Below, piece by piece: positions 58,014-64,000 of a DNA stretch of 64,000 nucleotides. A model generated the notes under the pieces. That model had not been told where the DNA came from, did not search any database, and saw only the letters and a program-made list of their open reading frames with translations. A program made the position numbers and the translations under genes. The stretch comes from Phycisphaerales bacterium (GTDB lineage Bacteria > Planctomycetota > Phycisphaerae > Sedimentisphaerales > Anaerobacaceae). Within the stretch, counting starts at the first letter, position 1, and each line of letters opens with the position of its first letter. The stretch lies in NCBI GenBank assembly GCA_003170415.1, contig PMZJ01000024.1, positions 1-64,000 on the forward strand, written 5' to 3'.

Positions 58014-59279
58014 ATGAGCTTAATTGAATGCCCGGAATGCAAAAAGAGTATTAGCGAGACCGTAGAAAAGTGCCCACATTGCGGATACTGCCTTACGCCA
58101 GAAAAGATTTTGGAATTAAAGACAAAAGCTAAAAGCAATAGCAAACAAAATAAAGATGCTTTCCGCGGCTTTTTAACTATCCTTGTGATTGCAGTAATTA
58201 TTATCATTATTATTGGTACATGTTCAAAAGATGATAAAAATAATGGCAAAGAAACACAACATAATATTGAAGAACGCAACACACAAACCTTAGGCGTTTC
58301 TTATAACCAGATAATGGAAGGCCTTGATAAGATCGTATATATGGAAAAATCAACTGATGTCGATGGGCAGCCACGATATATGGGACTAACATCCGATAGG
58401 TTGATAATATTAGAAATCATCGGAAATAAGAAGAATGTTTCACAGGCATCAATTGTGTTTTTTATGCCAAAAGATATACAAGGAAATGATGTTAGAAATG
58501 CAGCCGTGCTACTAACGCTTTTAGTAAATATATTTCCTGAATGGAAATCTGTTGATGCTGATATTTCATCACCATTAGAACGGGTTCTATCAACAGGTGA
58601 AGAAGCAATTATTAAAGAAGATAAAGCAATTAAACTAACTTTTCTAAAAGAATTAAGCCTTTTGAGTGTAACTATTAAGCAACAGAAGACAGATAACAGA
58701 GAGCAGAAAGCGGACAGCAACGAACAAAAGACAGATAATAATTCTCCGTCTTCCGTCATCAGACCTCCGTCATCTGCTCTTGCCCCTCCTAAACTAACCA
58801 TCAGCGACATAATCGACCGCAGGAGGAGCTGGGGGCCGGCTTTTACCAACTGGTACGGAAAAGAGGCGCCTGATTTTACGGTTACCGACCTCAACGGCAA
58901 AAAGCATACGCTGAGCGAATACAGGGGCAAAAACGTAATGCTCACTTTCTGGGCGACCTGGTGCCCGCCGTGCATTGCGGAAATCCCGCATCTCATTGAG
59001 CTGAGAAAGCAAATCAGCGAAGACAAACTGGTAATGCTGGCCATATCGTATATCGACCCGAGGAACTCTACCGAGGCGGTCAGAAATTTCGTCACCGCAA
59101 ACCCGGTTATCAACTATCCCGTTACTTCAACCGACGAGGCGACGATGCCCAAACCTTACAATTTTATAAACAGTATCCCGTCCAGTTTCTTTATCGCTCC
59201 CGACGGCAAAATAAAGCTGGCGACCGAAGGAATGGTTCCGTTTCCGCAAATGAAGGCCATTATCGAAGCAGAACGTTAG
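58014..59279 (+). CDS. Zinc-ribbon/membrane/TlpA-thioredoxin chimera
   Basis: A 421-residue protein. Residues 1-30 are a zinc ribbon (LIECPECKK and KCPHCGYC). One membrane helix follows (FLTILVIAVIIIIIIG). An unassigned domain of about 150 residues comes next. A low-complexity linker (QQKTDNREQKADSNEQKTDN) leads to a TlpA/ResA-type thioredoxin domain with FWATWCPPCIAEIP. The first half is AT-rich and the last 490 bases are GC-richer, so the gene looks like a fusion of an incoming gene with a resident thioredoxin. Start 58014 has AAGGA upstream. Confidence 0.75.
   Translation: MSLIECPECKKSISETVEKCPHCGYCLTPEKILELKTKAKSNSKQNKDAFRGFLTILVIAVIIIIIIGTCSKDDKNNGKETQHNIEERNTQTLGVSYNQIMEGLDKIVYMEKSTDVDGQPRYMGLTSDRLIILEIIGNKKNVSQASIVFFMPKDIQGNDVRNAAVLLTLLVNIFPEWKSVDADISSPLERVLSTGEEAIIKEDKAIKLTFLKELSLLSVTIKQQKTDNREQKADSNEQKTDNNSPSSVIRPPSSALAPPKLTISDIIDRRRSWGPAFTNWYGKEAPDFTVTDLNGKKHTLSEYRGKNVMLTFWATWCPPCIAEIPHLIELRKQISEDKLVMLAISYIDPRNSTEAVRNFVTANPVINYPVTSTDEATMPKPYNFINSIPSSFFIAPDGKIKLATEGMVPFPQMKAIIEAER
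58681..58760. repeat. CAGAAGACAG-type repeat at the fusion junction
   Basis: The DNA reads CAGAAGACAGATAACAGA, GAGCAGAAAG, CAAAAGACAG and then TCTTCCGTC units. It has the purine-rich, short-unit structure of intergenic repeats and resembles the coding insertion at 18962-19010. It lies exactly at the switch from the AT-rich to the GC-richer half of the chimera. Confidence 0.6.
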
Positions 59280-59323
59280 TCATTTGCTATTTATTATTTT
59301 CTATTTTCTATTCAAAAAAACGC

Positions 59324-59352
59324 TGGACAAAACGATACAAGTATTGTAGTAT
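59324..59352 (+). promoter_or_regulatory. Candidate rpmA promoter
   Basis: TGGACA (59324-59329), 17-bp spacer and TAGTAT (59347-59352), about 70 bases upstream of rpmA. Confidence 0.4.
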
Positions 59353-59420
59353 TATCCGTTCAGTTTCGTCGAAGCAAAAACCAAAATCAGCGGAATCTGT
59401 GGCTAAACGAGGTAAAATTT

Positions 59421-59654
59421 ATGGCACATAAAAAGGGACAAGGGTCAACAAGAAACGGCAGAGACAGCAATCCGAAATACAGAAGCGTTAAGCTGTATGC
59501 CGGTGAAATCGCCAAGGCAGGCAGTATCATCATTCGGCAGTGCGGAACCAAATTTTTCGCCGGCAAAAACGTCCAGATGGGCAGGGACTTCACCCTTTTC
59601 GCAGTCAGCGACGGCAAGATCCAGTTCTCCGGCCGAAAAATCAACGTCGTATAA
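59421..59654 (+). CDS. rpmA: 50S ribosomal protein L27
   Basis: A 77-residue bL27. [20 protein letters not shown] and [13 protein letters not shown] are diagnostic. The N-terminus begins directly with AHKKG, with no Firmicute-type cleavable extension. rplU (L21), its usual upstream neighbour, is not present here. An intrinsic terminator follows. Confidence 0.97.
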   Translation: MAHKKGQGSTRNGRDSNPKYRSVKLYAGEIAKAGSIIIRQCGTKFFAGKNVQMGRDFTLFAVSDGKIQFSGRKINVV

Positions 59655-59680
59655 ACAGAATAAAAAGCTTAATAATAAGA

Positions 59681-59707
59681 GGATGGTATTCGTACCATCC
59701 TTTTTTT
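59681..59707 (+). terminator. Rho-independent terminator of rpmA
   Basis: GGATGGTA and TACCATCC form a perfect 8-bp stem with a TTCG tetraloop, followed by seven T. It separates rpmA from obgE only 18 bases later, so obgE either relies on read-through or has its own promoter inside this region. Confidence 0.92.
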
Positions 59708-59724
59708 ATATCGAGACGCGATGA

Positions 59725-60720
<996 letters not shown>

Positions 60721-60735
60721 AGGGATAAACACGTA

Positions 60736-61521
60736 ATGAACCTTGTAGCCATAGACATAGGCAATACCAATATAGGCGTGGGGCTGTTTCTCAACAGCGA
60801 GGAAAAGTTCGTAAAATCGCTGCCGGGCGAGGCAACAACGGAACTGACTGAACTACTTAAATCAACCTGGGAAATGATACCGGTCGCAAAACGCTCGAAA
60901 GAGGGCAAACGCGACGGCGTAATTGTCATCAGCTCTGTAAAGCCCGACTGGACAAAGCGTGTGCGCGATATAGCAAAACAGACCCTCGATGAGAACATCT
61001 TGTTAGTGGGTAAAGACATCCCGTTTCCGATGGAGCTTTCTGTAACCGAGCCGGAAACGGTGGGGACAGACCGTGTCCTGGCGGCATCGGCTGCATACGC
61101 AGTTGTCGAACAGGCGGTAGCGGTCGCGGATTTTGGCACGGCTGTAACAATCGACCTCGTCGATGACCGCGGCGTTTTCTGCGGCGGAGTAATCTTCCCC
61201 GGCTTTGAAATGAGCGCAAACGCCCTGCATAACCATACGGCCCAACTGCCCCAGGTTACGGTCAAAAAACCGAAATGGCCATTCGGGAAAAACACCCCCG
61301 ATGCGATTAACGCGGGTTTATATTATTCGGCTGTCAGCGCATTGCAGGAGATAGTCAGGCGATACGCGGAAACACTGGGCGCCTGGCCACAAACCATCAT
61401 CACCGGCTCAGGGGCAAAACTTATAAAAGACGACTGCGAGTTCGTCGATAACTACGTGCCGAATTTGGTCATCAAAGGCATAGCGCTGGCCTACAAGAAA
61501 TATATCGAATCGAAGGAGTAA
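60736..61521 (+). CDS. coaX: Type III pantothenate kinase
   Basis: A 261-residue CoaX. The ATP motif is IDIGNTNIGVGLF, and the substrate/ASKHA region is VGTDRVLAASAAY and DFGTAVTIDLVD. It catalyses the first step of coenzyme A synthesis and needs a monovalent cation. It is 15 bases after obgE and 11 before the mnmE-like gene, so it is in the same operon. Confidence 0.95.
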   Translation: MNLVAIDIGNTNIGVGLFLNSEEKFVKSLPGEATTELTELLKSTWEMIPVAKRSKEGKRDGVIVISSVKPDWTKRVRDIAKQTLDENILLVGKDIPFPMELSVTEPETVGTDRVLAASAAYAVVEQAVAVADFGTAVTIDLVDDRGVFCGGVIFPGFEMSANALHNHTAQLPQVTVKKPKWPFGKNTPDAINAGLYYSAVSALQEIVRRYAETLGAWPQTIITGSGAKLIKDDCEFVDNYVPNLVIKGIALAYKKYIESKE

Positions 61522-61532
61522 ACAATTCTCCT

Positions 61533-62729
61533 ATGTCTGTCTTCGCTGCGGTAATGACCGGCAAGGGAACAGGGGCTATCGCCACGATTCAGCTTTATGG
61601 CGATTCGGCGGCAGACATCCTGAAGCAAATATTCACCCTTCAAGGCCAAAAACCGGCGGAATTTTCAACAGGCAAAATACTGTTAGGCACAATCGCAGCC
61701 GGCAGCGAAACAATCGACCAGGTAACAATCGGCTGCGAAGACAACAACACATACGCTATAAACTGCCACGGCAATCCTCTCATCGTCGAACGGCTTATGC
61801 AATTACTCCGGCAACAGGGAGTCGAATTATTAACCGCTGAACAACTGCTTTGTAAAACTTCAGCAGAGAACAACACAATCGCCCTCGAAGCGAGATTGAC
61901 GCTGCCAAAAATCAAAACATTCGAAGGCACGCGGATTATCCTGAACCAAATCGATTCAGGCCCTGAACCGCCCTGGTTCAGGGCAGGCCTTACGGCCTCG
62001 GCAAAAAACTGGCTGCAAAGTCCGCCGGATAAAATCGCTGTCGAAGCACAAAAAATCCTCGACAAAAGTAAAATCGCCAAATTTGTCATTTTCGGCTGCC
62101 GGATAGTCCTCGCAGGCCCGCCCAATACCGGCAAAAGCACGCTTCTCAATCAACTCTGCGGCAGGCAAAAAGCGATTGTCGCGGACATCAAAGGCACAAC
62201 ACGCGACTGGGTCTCGGCAAATTGCACTATCGGTCGATTGGCCGTAGAACTTATTGATACTGCCGGTCTCGATGAAAAGCTTGTGGACGACATTGGCAAA
62301 GCGGCTCAGCAGACAGCGCTGGAACTAATAAATCAGGCGGATATTGTTTTGCTGGTTTTGGACAACAGCGAACCGGTCAACCAAATCGGTAAATCCTTCA
62401 CAAATATATTAGCCAATAAAAAAGTCCTGGCCGTCCTTAACAAATCAGACCTGCCCTTCGTAGCACAGCGTAGCGGGGACCTGTCCTGCCTATTCGAAAC
62501 AGGCAATATACCAAACGCAGTCAGTATCAGCGCAAAACTCGGCTCGGGAATCGACTACCTTTGCGATGAGATTCAGCGATTAGCCGGCGTTGAAAATTTC
62601 GACCCGAATCAGCCGGTTTGCTTCACCGCTCGCCAGGAACAACTTTTGACTCAAATTACGAAAGCCAAATCAAAAGACGCTTCACACCCCCTCATTACAG
62701 AGTTGTTAAGTGGCCCGCTGAATGTATAA
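61533..62729 (+). CDS. Short MnmE/TrmE-like tRNA modification GTPase
   Basis: A 398-residue protein. The N-terminal folate-binding-like domain opens FAAVMTGKGTGAIATIQLYG. The G domain has AGPPNTGKSTLLNQLCG, GTTRDW, DTAGLDEKL and NKSD. It is about 50 residues shorter than typical MnmE and ends SGPLNV without the C-terminal Cys-x-Gly-Lys motif needed for classical MnmE catalysis. An in-frame palindromic repeat (61958-61987) encodes SGPEPPWFRAG inside the helical domain. It may be a divergent or specialised relative. Confidence 0.8.
   Translation: MSVFAAVMTGKGTGAIATIQLYGDSAADILKQIFTLQGQKPAEFSTGKILLGTIAAGSETIDQVTIGCEDNNTYAINCHGNPLIVERLMQLLRQQGVELLTAEQLLCKTSAENNTIALEARLTLPKIKTFEGTRIILNQIDSGPEPPWFRAGLTASAKNWLQSPPDKIAVEAQKILDKSKIAKFVIFGCRIVLAGPPNTGKSTLLNQLCGRQKAIVADIKGTTRDWVSANCTIGRLAVELIDTAGLDEKLVDDIGKAAQQTALELINQADIVLLVLDNSEPVNQIGKSFTNILANKKVLAVLNKSDLPFVAQRSGDLSCLFETGNIPNAVSISAKLGSGIDYLCDEIQRLAGVENFDPNQPVCFTARQEQLLTQITKAKSKDASHPLITELLSGPLNV
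61958..61987. repeat. Dispersed palindrome inside the mnmE-like gene
   Basis: CCCTGAACC (61961-61969), 5-nt loop, GGTTCAGGG (61975-61983), with AGG and CAGG flanks. It matches the intergenic copy at 50148-50178 over almost its whole length. It is in frame and adds about 10 residues. Confidence 0.75.
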
Positions 62730-62738
62730 TCAGCCGAT

Positions 62739-64000
62739 ATGACCACGGGCAGCGACAATTTGACGCCGGCGATGAGGCAGTTCCATCAGTTCAAACAGAA
62801 GTACCCGGACTGCATACTCTTTTTCCGGATGGGCGACTTCTACGAAACCTTCTACGAGGACGCCAAAACCTGCTCGAAAGTCCTGGGGCTGACGTTAACC
62901 AGCAGGGATAAAGGCAGCGATAACCCCGTCCCGCTGGCGGGCGTTCCCTGGCACGCCGTCGATGGCTATTTGAGAAAAATGCTTCAGGCGGGCTACAAAG
63001 TCGCCGTCTGTGAACAGATTGAAGACCCTAAGACCGCTAAGGGCCTAGTCAAACGCGACGTGGTTCGGGTTGTTACGCCGGGGACACTAACCGATGATAT
63101 TTTGCTGGAAGCGAAGAAGGATAATTTTTTAGCTGCGGTCTGGCAGACAAATTCGGCGTCATCCATAAGCTGGGTCGATATCTCGACGGGCCATTTTTTC
63201 GCCCAGCAGCTTGACGAGAACGAACTGCTGGATGAAATCGTGCGATTGTCCCCTGCCGAGTGCCTGCTGCCCGACAGGCGAGGGGAATTATTCGAGGCAC
63301 AGGCGAAAAAATTAGCAAAAGGCATCAGTGAGCTGACCGGCGCGACGATTACGCAGAGGCCAAGCTGGTATTTCGACCCCTATCAAGCAAAACAACGGCT
63401 ACTGAAACACTTCGGAACCACCACATTAGAAGGTTTTGGAATCCACGACACAGACGGCGCGGTCATCCCCCCTGCCGGCGCGTTAATCGAGTATCTCAAC
63501 GAAACACAAAAGACCGCGCTGGCGCACATCTCAAGCATCAAAAAAATCAGCCGGAATAAATTCCTGCACATCGATTACACGTCGCTGCAAAGTTTGGAGG
63601 TACTGCGAACGATTCGCACCGAAAGCACGAAGGGGACATTGCTCGACTGCCTCGATTCGACGCTGACTCCGATGGGAGGCAGGATGTTTCGCAACTGGCT
63701 TTGCAGACCGTTGTGCGACCTGTCGGCGATTGAATTACGTCAGGGCGCCGTTGCGGAATTAAAAGACAGCGATAACCGGCTGATTGATGTCCGCAAATTG
63801 CTTGACGACATCGCAGACCCGGAACGAATCGCCGCCCGCATCGCAACCGCCAGGGCATTGCCGCGAGACCTCGTCGCGTTAGCCCGCACCTTGCGCCAAA
63901 TACCCAAACTGCGCGAAACATTAGGGCAATTCAGCGCCAAACTGCTCCGCGATTTGACGGGGCGATGCGACAGTATGGATGAACTGGCCGATTTGCTGGA
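62739..64000 (+). CDS. mutS: DNA mismatch repair protein MutS (partial, 3' end beyond window)
   Basis: The N-terminal 420 residues of MutS, open to the window edge. The mismatch-binding motif is CILFFRMGDFYETFYEDA, with the Phe-x-Glu wedge in FFRMGDFYE. Further landmarks are GVPWHAVDGYL, YKVAVCEQIEDP and the start of the lever domain (GTLLDCLDSTLTPMGGRMFR). The ATP-binding and dimer domains are missing only because the sequence ends. It starts 10 bases after the mnmE-like gene. Confidence 0.95.
   Translation, partial: MTTGSDNLTPAMRQFHQFKQKYPDCILFFRMGDFYETFYEDAKTCSKVLGLTLTSRDKGSDNPVPLAGVPWHAVDGYLRKMLQAGYKVAVCEQIEDPKTAKGLVKRDVVRVVTPGTLTDDILLEAKKDNFLAAVWQTNSASSISWVDISTGHFFAQQLDENELLDEIVRLSPAECLLPDRRGELFEAQAKKLAKGISELTGATITQRPSWYFDPYQAKQRLLKHFGTTTLEGFGIHDTDGAVIPPAGALIEYLNETQKTALAHISSIKKISRNKFLHIDYTSLQSLEVLRTIRTESTKGTLLDCLDSTLTPMGGRMFRNWLCRPLCDLSAIELRQGAVAELKDSDNRLIDVRKLLDDIADPERIAARIATARALPRDLVALARTLRQIPKLRETLGQFSAKLLRDLTGRCDSMDELADLL

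Overview
The window is a gene-dense bacterial chromosome segment of moderate GC, with one clearly AT-richer stretch at about 55.5-58.8 kb. The content suggests an anaerobic or microaerophilic polysaccharide degrader. It has lipoprotein or secreted glycoside hydrolases (GH9, two GH27, a sialate O-acetylesterase), an ECF sigma factor paired with a membrane-anchored LolA-like protein, large TPR membrane proteins, 2-oxoacid:ferredoxin oxidoreductase, rubrerythrins, superoxide reductase and a flavodiiron protein. The best guess is Planctomycetota, class Phycisphaerae or a relative. This is inferred from gene content; no rRNA gene is present to confirm it.

Layout. 0-9.3 kb: GH9 endoglucanase, divergent GH27 alpha-galactosidase, a thioredoxin-like protein, two small cassette-like genes with integron attC-like boundaries, then a GT/GH57 alpha-glucan pair and a 61-residue histone-fold-like protein. 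9.7-16.4 kb: two small proteins (one DUF2007-like), then two paralogous 549-residue nucleotide-sugar dehydrogenases that bracket a cassette-like PD-(D/E)XK gene and an HNH-AP2 endonuclease gene. 16.4-24.2 kb: four tandem TMTC-like membrane glycosyltransferase-TPR paralogs. 24.2-31.6 kb: RNase Z-like MBL protein, DUF434 protein, ECF sigma and partner, DegT aminotransferase, HTH/pseudo-receiver fusion, tRNA-Arg(CCU) and two single-domain response regulators.

31.6-48.4 kb is one co-directional minus-strand redox-defence block. An Rrf2-controlled unit (Rrf2, cupin, Hcp, ferredoxin, metal permease, zinc ribbon) lies downstream of a Fur/PerR-controlled unit (PerR, rubrerythrin, Tpx, flavodiiron protein, desulfoferrodoxin, ferritin-like proteins, flavin reductase-rubredoxin, Zwf, KorA/KorB, DUF2400 protein and a transglutaminase-like protein). 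Each regulator gene has a perfect palindrome over its own predicted -10 box, which supports autoregulation. 48.5-54.9 kb: a second GH27 with galactokinase, an MCE (MlaD) protein, a MerR regulator, rnpA and the sialate O-acetylesterase. 55.5-59.3 kb: the AT-rich accessory island (small membrane proteins, VanZ-like, RES-domain protein, and a zinc-ribbon/thioredoxin chimera). 59.4-64 kb: housekeeping genes rpmA, obgE, coaX, a short mnmE-like gene and the start of mutS, which runs off the window.

The most unusual features are: integron-cassette-like boundaries without an integrase; dispersed intergenic-type repeats that sit in frame inside several proteins; four tandem TMTC-like genes with gene-conversion tracts; a small histone-fold candidate; and a promoter-like element repeated three times ahead of accessory genes.
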